A DNA stretch of 5,366 nucleotides, from assembly GCA_003541985.1 (NCBI GenBank), contig DPLM01000233.1:1-5366 (forward strand). The letters run 5' to 3'. Source of the stretch: Deltaproteobacteria bacterium (GTDB lineage Bacteria > SAR324 > NAC60-12). The position numbers were made by a program, and so were the translations under genes. The notes beneath the pieces were generated by a model. That model did not search any database, had not been told where the DNA came from, and saw nothing but the letters and a program-made list of their open reading frames with translations. Shown piece by piece: positions 1-5,366 of the stretch (the stretch's first letter is position 1; every line of letters begins with the position of its first letter).

Positions 1-987
1 CCCTCTGGATGTGGAAAAACAACGACGTTGCGGATGATTGCTGGACTGGAGTTGACAACTTCTGGGGAGATTCGGCTAGACCAAGAGGAGGTTACCTTCC
101 TGCCAGCATCTCAACGAGACATTGCTTTTGTCTTCCAGTTGTTTGCACTCTACCCACACATGAATGTGCGGAAGAATCTGGCTTTTCCATTGAAGTGTAT
201 TGGGACACCTTCTGCAGAAGTCAAGCAGAGAGTTGAAGAAGCTGCTCGTCTACTGAGAATTGATCATCTACTCAATCGTTCTGTCTCCGGGTTATCTGGA
301 GGTGACCGCCAACGGGTTGCTCTTGGAAGGGCTATTATTCGTCGACCAAAAGCCTTTCTGATGGATGAACCTCTCGGTGCTCTTGATGCCGAATTCCGTA
401 ATTTGATGTGCCAGGAACTGAAAGGATTGCATGACCGCATTGAGGCAACGACGGTTTACGTCACACATGACCAATTGGAAGCGATGGCAATGGCTGACCG
501 GATTGCTGTGATGAACCATGGCATGATTGAGCAGTTGGGGACACCAAGCGAGATCTACAATAAGCCAGCAACTATATATGTCGCTGATTTTATAGGATCT
601 CCACCAATGAACCTGCTCACGTTGCCCAATGCATTGGAGCCTGGAAAAACGGAAATCAATCTGCCAGATGATGGCTGTGGAACGCTTCGGTGTCCGAACT
701 CAGCACAGGGAATTCAAGCTGGCAACCTTGTCTTGGGTGTTCGTCCGGAATACTTACTTCCAGAGCAGGAAGGTCCTTTGCCGGGAAAAATCAGTGCTGT
801 GGAGTACCTGGGAACCACTCAGATCCTGACTATCCAAACTCCTTATGGACAAGTACTTTCTCGAGTACTTAGCACTTATTCATTTGGGAAAGGACAATCA
901 GTGCGATTGAATTTTGTTTCTCAGAGAGCCTCTTTGTTTGACAAGAGTGATGGAAAAGCGCTGTCCACTGAGGTGACTTATGGCTGA
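1..987 (+). CDS. ABC importer ATP-binding protein, MalK/UgpC type (5'-partial), first of a pair
   Basis: Cytoplasmic ATPase subunit that would power an ABC importer for a sugar, polyol or similar solute. The reading frame is open from base 1 and begins inside Walker A (PSGCGKTTT). By comparison with the next gene, about 36 N-terminal residues are missing, giving a full length near 365. Visible in order are the Q-loop (FVFQLFALYPHMNV), the ABC signature (LSGGDRQRVALGRA), Walker B with the catalytic Glu (AFLMDEPLGALDA) and the switch His (YVTHDQLEAM), so the ATPase core looks intact. After about residue 190 comes a C-terminal TOBE-like regulatory region with PPMNLL, LGVRPEYLLP and VEYLGTTQI. 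The stop overlaps the start of the second ATPase gene by 8 bp, which suggests coupled translation and a heterodimeric ATPase. The family is certain. The substrate is not visible; the dha genes downstream suggest a triose/polyol-related compound. Confidence 0.95.
   Translation, partial: PSGCGKTTTLRMIAGLELTTSGEIRLDQEEVTFLPASQRDIAFVFQLFALYPHMNVRKNLAFPLKCIGTPSAEVKQRVEEAARLLRIDHLLNRSVSGLSGGDRQRVALGRAIIRRPKAFLMDEPLGALDAEFRNLMCQELKGLHDRIEATTVYVTHDQLEAMAMADRIAVMNHGMIEQLGTPSEIYNKPATIYVADFIGSPPMNLLTLPNALEPGKTEINLPDDGCGTLRCPNSAQGIQAGNLVLGVRPEYLLPEQEGPLPGKISAVEYLGTTQILTIQTPYGQVLSRVLSTYSFGKGQSVRLNFVSQRASLFDKSDGKALSTEVTYG
970..975 (+). promoter_or_regulatory. Ribosome binding site for the second ABC ATPase
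   Basis: GAGGTG lies 4 bases before the ATG at 980 and inside the end of the first ATPase gene. It supports that ATG as the start and the 8-bp overlap (ATGGCTGA) between the two genes. Confidence 0.6.
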
Positions 988-2005
988 GATATCTCTCCAA
1001 GGTATACAGAAACGTTTTGGGGATTCACTTGCGATCAACAACCTCGAGTTGACCATTAGCGATGGAGAGCTGGTTGTTTTGTTGGGACCGTCGGGAGCTG
1101 GTAAGACAACCACTCTCCGTTTGATTGCTGGATTGGAAGAGGCAGATTCTGGGAGTATTCGAATTAATGGTCTGGACATGACAAAGTCTCAACCTGCTGA
1201 GCGAGACGTTGCGTTTGTTTTCCAGGAATACTCTCTGTATCCACACCTGACGGTTCGGGATAACCTGAGCTTCCCGCTTCGCTCACCAGTATCCAGACTT
1301 TCTGAAGAAGCCGTTACCAGTCGGGTTGAAGAAATTGCGAAAATGGTGCGGATTAATCACAAGCTAGAAAACAAGTCAACGGCTTTATCCGGCGGTGAAA
1401 TGCAGCGTGTTGCGATAGGACGGGCACTGGTACGAAAGCCAACTATCTATCTGATGGATGAGCCGCTTTCCTCCCTTGATGCAAAGTTACGAACGGAACT
1501 GCGAGTGGAGTTGAAGCACATTCAACAGAACCTCGGGGCGACGATCCTTTATGTGACCCATGATCAGGTAGAAGCAATGACTCTGGCCGATCGCATTGGG
1601 GTGCTCAGGGAGGGAGAACTGGTACAACTGGGTACGCCCAAGGAAATCTTTGAACAGCCGAACAACACCTATGTGGCCGAGCGACTGGGACAACCCTCGA
1701 TCAATCTGTTGCCATTGATCAGTGAATGGCCCGTACAGGCTCCTGCCAACGCGACACAGCTTGGATTACGTACAGACCATGTTCAGTTACATTCTGCAGA
1801 TACAAAGGCACAATCCACTGTGCCAGCCCAAGTTCAGCGTGTCGAATATCTTGGTGACCAGACATACCTGCATCTGCTCTGTGTAGGCCAAGATCTCACC
1901 TTGCTGGCCGATCCAGCAACATTACTGAAGGAAGGTGACGAGGTGGCACTTGAGATGGTGCAACCTCTTTTCTTTGATCAATCCGGAAACCGTTTGTCTG
2001 CTTGA
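980..2005 (+). CDS. ABC importer ATP-binding protein, MalK/UgpC type, second of a pair
   Basis: Complete 341-residue ATPase subunit of a carbohydrate-type ABC importer, within the usual MalK/UgpC length range. Motifs in order are Walker A (GPSGAGKTTT, near residue 36), Q-loop (FVFQEYSLYPHLTV), signature (LSGGEMQRVAIGRA), Walker B (IYLMDEPLSSLDAKLR) and H-loop (YVTHDQVEAM). All are intact, so it should be catalytically competent. A TOBE-like C-terminal region follows (SINLLPLI, VEYLGDQTYLHLL). It departs from the family's common GVRPEH element, reading LGLRTDHVQL. The protein is clearly related to the preceding ATPase but differs through much of its length, so the pair probably forms a heterodimer rather than being a recent duplication. 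The ATG at 980 is supported by GAGGTG upstream and by an N-terminus (MAEISLQGIQKRFG) matching the family start. The gene ends 26 bp before dhaL, so ABC import and the kinase are probably co-transcribed. Confidence 0.96.
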   Translation: MAEISLQGIQKRFGDSLAINNLELTISDGELVVLLGPSGAGKTTTLRLIAGLEEADSGSIRINGLDMTKSQPAERDVAFVFQEYSLYPHLTVRDNLSFPLRSPVSRLSEEAVTSRVEEIAKMVRINHKLENKSTALSGGEMQRVAIGRALVRKPTIYLMDEPLSSLDAKLRTELRVELKHIQQNLGATILYVTHDQVEAMTLADRIGVLREGELVQLGTPKEIFEQPNNTYVAERLGQPSINLLPLISEWPVQAPANATQLGLRTDHVQLHSADTKAQSTVPAQVQRVEYLGDQTYLHLLCVGQDLTLLADPATLLKEGDEVALEMVQPLFFDQSGNRLSA

Positions 2006-2019
2006 GGGCAAGGCAACTC

Positions 2020-2029
2020 GAGAGAGAAG
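2020..2029 (+). promoter_or_regulatory. Ribosome binding site deciding the dhaL start
   Basis: The purine run GAGAGAGAAG just before ATGATG at 2032 is the only plausible Shine-Dalgarno sequence in the 26-bp gap. It favours the ATG at 2032 (or the next codon, 2035) over an in-frame TTG at 2002, which overlaps the previous stop as TTGA and has no purine-rich stretch before it. Confidence 0.55.
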
Positions 2030-2031
2030 TT

Positions 2032-2643
2032 ATGATGACTCCAGACTTACTTAGATCGTTACTTCAAGGAATTGCAGAAGCGGTGATTGCCCAAGCAGAA
2101 CACCTCACTGTTTTGGATCAAGCTATTGGTGATGGTGATCATGGTATCAATATGAAGAGAGGCCTGGAGAACGTGCTCGCAGATTTGGACAATATCACTG
2201 CCAAACCACCAGCTGAGATCCTCAAAGCGGTGGGGATGACCATGGTGATGAAAGTTGGGGGAGCCTCTGGTCCACTGTTTGGCACCCTGGCAATGACGCT
2301 GGGTAAGGAATGGCCCACCGAAGATGAGCTGGATTCGGCAAAATTGGGTCTGATGTTAGCGGCATCCATCGAAGCTTTGAAGAAACGAGGCAAAGCAGAC
2401 CTTGGAGCCAAGACCATGTTGGATGTGCTAGCTCCAGTCCAGCAAGCCTTAAAAGCAAATAAATCAATTGCAGAGATTTCTGCGATTGCCCAGCAAGCCG
2501 CAGAAGCCACAATTCCAATGAAAGCAACTCGTGGACGCGCTTCTTTCTTGGGTGATCGTTCCATCGGGCACATGGACCCTGGGGCATTTTCCTCTGCATT
2601 GATGATTAAAACTATCTGTCAACTGCTGGAAGAGAAATCATGA
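2032..2643 (+). CDS. dhaL: Dihydroxyacetone kinase, ADP-binding subunit DhaL
   Basis: Nucleotide-carrying subunit of a PTS-type DHA kinase. In the E. coli system DhaL keeps bound ADP, which DhaM rephosphorylates to ATP, and DhaL then passes the phosphate to substrate held covalently by DhaK. The protein has 203 residues, close to E. coli DhaL (about 210). The Mg/nucleotide motif is LDQAIGDGDHG, with Asp29, Asp34 and Asp36. Further family motifs are GGASGPLFGT (76-85), GAKTMLDVLAP (about 125-135) and RGRASFLGDRSIGHMDPGA (167-185). No key residue is missing. The start is ATG 2032; an upstream TTG at 2002 would add ten charged residues (MRARQLEREV) not expected in the family. The stop overlaps the dhaM start as ATGA. 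A DhaK partner is not encoded in the window. Because DhaK/DhaL-type kinases also act on compounds such as erythrulose, the exact substrate is an inference. Confidence 0.95.
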   Translation: MMTPDLLRSLLQGIAEAVIAQAEHLTVLDQAIGDGDHGINMKRGLENVLADLDNITAKPPAEILKAVGMTMVMKVGGASGPLFGTLAMTLGKEWPTEDELDSAKLGLMLAASIEALKKRGKADLGAKTMLDVLAPVQQALKANKSIAEISAIAQQAAEATIPMKATRGRASFLGDRSIGHMDPGAFSSALMIKTICQLLEEKS

Positions 2644-3020
2644 GTAACGTGGGCATTGTGATCGTTTCGCATTCCAAGGAAGTAGCTATGGGTACAGCTG
2701 AAATGGTGCTGCAGATGGTGGGAGATGAAGTGCCTCTTGCTTGGTGTGGTGGCAACCCTGACGGTGGTTTAGGAACAAATCTGGATGCAATTATGGAAGC
2801 GATCTCCCGAGCCTGGTCGGACGCTGGGGTAGCCGTAATGGTTGATCTTGGCGGAGCTGAAACCAATAGTGAGATGGCTATTGAAATGCTGCCAGCCGAA
2901 CGACAAAAAAAGATAGTGATTTGCAATGCGCCAATTGTTGAAGGAAGCGTAATCGCAGCTACAGAAGCATCCGGCGGCGCAAGCTTGGAAGAGGTTAAAA
3001 GCTCAGCAGAGGAAATGTGA
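2640..3020 (+). CDS. dhaM: PTS-dependent DHA kinase phosphotransferase subunit DhaM (EIIA-like, single domain)
   Basis: Cytosolic phosphoryl carrier that takes phosphate from phospho-HPr and passes it to the nucleotide bound to DhaL. At 126 residues it is only the EIIA-like domain of the mannose-EIIA/DhaM fold. The start MSNVGIVIVSHS places the expected phospho-acceptor at His11. Other family elements are CGGNPDGGLGTN (GTN/GTD loop), VMVDLGGAETNSEMAIEML and CNAPIVEGSVIAATEASGG. In E. coli DhaM carries HPr and Enzyme I-like domains on the same chain; here these are the next two genes. The ATG overlaps the dhaL stop (ATGA) and follows GGAAGAG at 2628-2634. The TGA stop is followed in the same frame by two codons and then the ATG of HPr, so EIIA and HPr are separated only by this stop. 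The presence of DhaM indicates a PEP-dependent rather than ATP-dependent kinase. Confidence 0.95.
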   Translation: MSNVGIVIVSHSKEVAMGTAEMVLQMVGDEVPLAWCGGNPDGGLGTNLDAIMEAISRAWSDAGVAVMVDLGGAETNSEMAIEMLPAERQKKIVICNAPIVEGSVIAATEASGGASLEEVKSSAEEM

Positions 3021-3026
3021 GGATGC

Positions 3027-3338
3027 ATGACTGAAGAAAACACTTGGAATTCTGAGGGTACGGTAGAAATCACTCATGATGTAGGTCTCCATGCTCGGCC
3101 CTCTGTCAAGTTGACCAAGCTTGCCAAACGCTTCTCGGCACGGATTGAAATTGCTGCTGATCCCGAAGGACCTTGGATCGATGCCAAAAGTATTGTCAAG
3201 GTGATGGGTGCTAAGATACCACAGGGGACTATTCTGCAGTTGCGAGCTATTGGAACAGATGCTCAACTCGCTATTGAGGCTTTGATTGATTTGGTCAATC
3301 AGAATTTTGAGGAATCTCAGGATGCCCAGTCAGCCTGA
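3027..3338 (+). CDS. ptsH: HPr-family phosphocarrier protein, probably dedicated to DhaM
   Basis: Small cytosolic carrier that accepts phosphate from Enzyme I on a histidine and would hand it to DhaM. The 103 residues include the HPr active-site motif HDVGLHARPS with phospho-acceptor His22 (His15 in E. coli). The second conserved HPr region is DAKSIVKVMGAKIPQG, in which Ser55 matches the regulatory Ser46 of classical HPr. No HPr kinase gene is in the window, so regulation through Ser55 is untested. The chain is longer than the usual 85-90 residues because of about 7 extra N-terminal residues and a tail (NFEESQDAQSA) partly encoded in the overlap with the Enzyme I gene. The start is the first ATG after the in-frame dhaM stop, with GAGG at 3019-3022. 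Its position between DhaM and Enzyme I suggests a paralogue dedicated to this pathway; ptsH is used here only as the family symbol. Confidence 0.93.
   Translation: MTEENTWNSEGTVEITHDVGLHARPSVKLTKLAKRFSARIEIAADPEGPWIDAKSIVKVMGAKIPQGTILQLRAIGTDAQLAIEALIDLVNQNFEESQDAQSA
3309..3314 (+). promoter_or_regulatory. Ribosome binding site deciding the Enzyme I start
   Basis: GAGGAA lies 7 bases before the ATG at 3322, inside the end of the HPr gene. It favours this ATG over an in-frame TTG at 3286, which would add twelve residues (MIWSIRILRNLR) unlike any Enzyme I N-terminus and would deepen the overlap to 53 bp. Confidence 0.6.
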
Positions 3339-4923
3339 ACTCAAAGGAATCAGTGCAGCTCCTGGCCTTGCCCAGGGTGGCGCATTCTGGGTAGAGGCAG
3401 CTGCCATAGTAAATTCTGTAGACTCTTTAAAAGCCAAGATTGATTTACCAGAAGCACTGGCATTGGCTAGTAGCCAGTTGGTAGAATTGATGGATCGAGT
3501 CGAAGGAGAAGATGCGGACATCCTAGAGTTCCAGCTTGCGATGCTCGAAGATGAAACCCTCAATGACCCTGTACGTAAGGCTTTTGAAGCAGGTACAACA
3601 TTGATCGAAGCTTGGCAACAGGCATTGAATAAACATGTCACGGACTACGAGCAAAGTGAGGACGAGTACTTTCAGGCACGAGCTAGTGACCTACGTGATA
3701 TTCGTGACCGAGTCCTAAGGATCCTACGTGGAGAAACAGAAGTCGAGATCCCTGAGGGGGCGATCCTGCTCGCAACAGATCTTACTCCTAGTCGCTTTCT
3801 GGGCTTAAATTGGAACAAGGGTGGGGGAGTGGTCTTGCAGGGAGGTAGCCCTTCCAGTCATGTAGCCATGTTAGCGCGTTCCCGTGGAGTGCCGATGCTA
3901 GTTGGAATCGAAAACCTATCACTTGGAGCTTTCCCAGATCAAACTAGACTGTTGCTGGATGCTGATCGAGGTGTACTGCAAGTAGATCCTTCTGCAGAGC
4001 AAATTCAAGACTTTGAGCATAAGCTTCGAATAGCTACTGAGGAAGCAGAACAAATAGCTCTTATATCAGATCAACCCGCACAAACCGCAAATGGAACAGC
4101 GGTTCAGGTGCTGATCAATGTAGCTCTGCCAGAAGAATTGGCAAAGTTCAATTCAGTTCATTGTGATGGAATCGGCCTGATGCGCTCAGAGTTTCTGTTT
4201 CATCATGGGCTACCTAGCGAAGAATCACAGTACCGATCCTATCGAAAACTTTTGGAATGGGCTGGAGGAAAGCCAGTAACGATTCGCACTCTCGATGCTG
4301 GTGGTGACAAGCCTTTGCCTGGGCTAGAGCAACCAACTGAAAGTAACCCGTTTCTTGGTTTACGAGGACTCCGACTCTCTTTAAGACAACCAGAAGTCTT
4401 CCGTACTCAATTGCGCGCACTGTGCAGGGCTGCTGTTCATGGGAATCTCAAAGTAATGGTGCCGATGGTCACCGTTCCTGACGAATTACACTCCGCCCAA
4501 GAATTGTTGGGAGGTGTCTGTGCTGAACTTGCTACAGAAGGCACCGAATTCTGTAAGCCAGTTCTTGGAATGATGATAGAAGTGCCAGCTGCTGCTTTGG
4601 CTCCTGAGCTGTTTACTGATGCTGCGTTCTTTTCGATTGGTAGTAATGATCTGGTTCAATACCTAACGGCAAGTGCCCGTGACCTTCATCATGTCGCAGA
4701 TCTGGCTGATCCTGGCCATCCAGCAGTCTTGCGAGTCATCAAAGAATTGGCAGAGCATTGCGATCGTTCCGGTCAAGAGCTGAGTCTTTGTGGAGACATG
4801 GGTAGTGATCCAAACTTCATTGCACAGTTGCTGGGAGCAGGCTTGCGTAATTTATCAGTTGCCCCGGCGCGCTTGGGGAAGACCAAGTGGACAATTCGTG
4901 AAACTAATCTGGAGGGGGTGTGA
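3322..4923 (+). CDS. ptsI: Phosphoenolpyruvate-protein phosphotransferase (PTS Enzyme I), probably dedicated to the DHA kinase relay
   Basis: Enzyme I autophosphorylates from PEP and phosphorylates HPr, the first step of the relay to DhaM and DhaL. The protein has 533 residues from ATG 3322, against about 575 in E. coli. The N-terminal domain opens with LKGISAAPGLAQGGAFW, carries the HPr-binding helical part (ADILEFQLAMLEDE, RASDLRDIRDRVLRIL), then the phosphohistidine motif GGSPSSHVAMLARSRGVPM with His180. The PEP-binding barrel has GIGLMRSEFLF (Arg288), IRTLDAGGDK (Arg322), NPFLGLRGLR, MMIEVPAAAL (Glu420), FFSIGSNDLVQYL (Asn442, Asp443) and LCGDMGSD (catalytic Cys490). All catalytic positions are therefore kept. 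The chain ends about 43 residues after Cys490, roughly 30 fewer than in E. coli, so the C-terminal helices are shortened. There is no N-terminal GAF domain, which argues against the nitrogen-PTS type. It overlaps HPr by 17 bp and the next gene by 4 bp. The symbol ptsI denotes the family; this is probably an operon-specific paralogue. Confidence 0.95.
   Translation: MPSQPELKGISAAPGLAQGGAFWVEAAAIVNSVDSLKAKIDLPEALALASSQLVELMDRVEGEDADILEFQLAMLEDETLNDPVRKAFEAGTTLIEAWQQALNKHVTDYEQSEDEYFQARASDLRDIRDRVLRILRGETEVEIPEGAILLATDLTPSRFLGLNWNKGGGVVLQGGSPSSHVAMLARSRGVPMLVGIENLSLGAFPDQTRLLLDADRGVLQVDPSAEQIQDFEHKLRIATEEAEQIALISDQPAQTANGTAVQVLINVALPEELAKFNSVHCDGIGLMRSEFLFHHGLPSEESQYRSYRKLLEWAGGKPVTIRTLDAGGDKPLPGLEQPTESNPFLGLRGLRLSLRQPEVFRTQLRALCRAAVHGNLKVMVPMVTVPDELHSAQELLGGVCAELATEGTEFCKPVLGMMIEVPAAALAPELFTDAAFFSIGSNDLVQYLTASARDLHHVADLADPGHPAVLRVIKELAEHCDRSGQELSLCGDMGSDPNFIAQLLGAGLRNLSVAPARLGKTKWTIRETNLEGV
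4911..4917 (+). promoter_or_regulatory. Ribosome binding site supporting a GTG start
   Basis: GGAGGGG ends 2 bases before the GTG at 4920, with its GGAGG core 4 bases away. It lies in the last codons of the Enzyme I gene. With the GTGA overlap it supports GTG 4920 as the start of the last gene instead of the first in-frame ATG, twenty codons in. Confidence 0.6.
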
Positions 4924-5360
4924 CGGCTGATTTAAAAGCTCAGTTGGTTGCTCAGTATAAGCAGATCCTTGCAGAGATGCTGAGTAATCGCCCTTCTGGA
5001 ACCCGGCAGCGACTGGCAACAATGCTGCGCAAGAATCGTAGTTTTATCTCCCAGATTTCCAATCCTAGCTACGCCACACCGATCCCTGCCCGTCATCTAG
5101 AGATCATCTTCGAAGTTTGTCATTTCTCTGAAAAAGCTCGTCGGGACTTCTTGAACTGCTACGACCAGGCACATCCTAGCCGAAGACAGGGCTCAAATTA
5201 CCAGCACCATGATGCGCATCGGGAGGGAATGCGATTTCGTCGGATGACCGTCTATTTACCAGACCTTGGCAGCGATGATGTCAACAAAGAACTTGACGAC
5301 TTGATTCTGGAAACCGCCCGTCGGTTAAGCCACCTGCTACAGATTTCTGAGCGCTCCTGA
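4920..5360 (+). CDS. Small protein with probable helix-turn-helix, co-translated with Enzyme I; function unknown
   Basis: A 146-residue soluble protein with no signal peptide or membrane segment. Residues 27-65 resemble a Cro/C1-like helix-turn-helix: GTRQRLATMLRKN, then a likely recognition helix RSFISQI, then NPSYATPIPARHLEIIFEVC. The next stretch (HFSEKARRDFLNCYDQAHP, about 68-86) looks like a continuing helical core. A basic linker (RRQG...HREGMRFRR) leads to a short C-terminal part starting MTVYLPDLGSDDVNKELDDLI, whose acidic/hydrophobic helix could dimerise. The GTG start overlaps the Enzyme I stop as GTGA and follows a strong GGAGG. I recall similar small proteins beside alphaproteobacterial dha clusters, but cannot name a characterised member. 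It could be the operon's regulator or an adaptor that contacts Dha/PTS proteins. It is not the DhaR activator (much larger) and lacks the TetR layout of DhaS. Only six bases follow its stop, so the end of the operon cannot be judged. Confidence 0.8.
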   Translation: MTADLKAQLVAQYKQILAEMLSNRPSGTRQRLATMLRKNRSFISQISNPSYATPIPARHLEIIFEVCHFSEKARRDFLNCYDQAHPSRRQGSNYQHHDAHREGMRFRRMTVYLPDLGSDDVNKELDDLILETARRLSHLLQISERS

Positions 5361-5366
5361 AAGCGT

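Noticed and set aside
851..870. Inverted repeat AAGTACT-6 nt-AGTACTT that looks like a small operator or hairpin.
   Set aside because: It lies inside the first ATPase gene and arises from repeated Val-Leu codons (GTACTT twice); AGTACT is itself palindromic. It is short, has no T-run and is not near a start, so neither a terminator nor an operator is supported.
1..2005. Assignment of the ATPases as GlpS and GlpT of the rhizobial glycerol importer.
   Set aside because: Both proteins have textbook MalK/UgpC motifs, whereas GlpS/GlpT as I remember them diverge in these regions. Synteny to glycerol genes cannot be seen here.
2002..2031. TTG at 2002 as an alternative dhaL start, overlapping the ATPase stop as TTGA.
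   Set aside because: No ribosome binding site precedes it, and the ten added residues do not look like a DhaL N-terminus. ATG 2032 has a purine-rich site and gives the family length.
2139..2573. 144-codon open frame on the minus strand across dhaL.
   Set aside because: It lies wholly within dhaL, which has full family motifs, and its translation shows no recognisable domain. It is a shadow frame.
2612..3073. 153-codon open frame on the minus strand across dhaM.
   Set aside because: It is antisense to a clear DhaM gene, low in complexity (Ser/Ala/Ile/Pro-rich) and without a recognisable motif. It is a shadow frame.
3286..3338. Programmed frameshift producing an HPr-Enzyme I fusion (the Enzyme I frame is open from 3286).
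   Set aside because: No slippery run or stimulatory stem is apparent in the overlap, and Enzyme I has its own GAGGAA and ATG at 3322.
5345..5366. Terminator or end-of-operon signal after the last gene.
   Set aside because: Only six bases follow the stop, and no hairpin with a T-run is visible.

Overview
The window is a dense run of seven same-strand (+) genes, about half G+C on the three lines I counted. It has almost no non-coding DNA and reads as the interior of one operon. In order it holds: two MalK/UgpC-type ABC importer ATPases (the first cut off by the left edge); DhaL, the nucleotide-carrying subunit of dihydroxyacetone (DHA) kinase; DhaM, the EIIA-like phosphoryl acceptor of that kinase; an HPr phosphocarrier; an Enzyme I (PEP-protein phosphotransferase); and a 146-residue protein with a probable helix-turn-helix.

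Junctions are tight. The ATPase genes overlap by 8 bp, dhaL/dhaM by 4 bp, HPr/Enzyme I by 17 bp and Enzyme I/HTH gene by 4 bp. The only gaps are 26 bp before dhaL and 6 bp between dhaM and HPr. All seven stops are TGA. No internal promoter or terminator is visible.

The genes suggest one pathway. An ABC importer, of which only the two ATPases lie in the window, would bring in a polyol, sugar or triose-like compound. A DHA-kinase-type enzyme would then phosphorylate that compound or a product of it. The phosphoryl group would come from PEP along Enzyme I -> HPr -> DhaM -> DhaL-bound nucleotide. All four proteins keep their key phospho-acceptor or nucleotide/metal residues. No PTS membrane subunit (EIIB/EIIC) is present, so the relay appears to serve a cytosolic kinase rather than PTS transport. 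DhaK, the substrate-binding subunit, is not in the window, and neither are the permease and solute-binding protein genes. They probably lie outside the edges.

The most notable points are the ABC import/PTS-relay combination, the three-gene form of what is one DhaM polypeptide (EIIA-HPr-EI) in E. coli, the fact that dhaM and HPr are in the same frame separated only by one TGA and two codons, and the co-translated HTH protein at the end. The organism is most likely a Gram-negative bacterium. The protein set resembles alphaproteobacterial-type dha/ABC clusters as I remember them, but the sequence does not settle the taxon.
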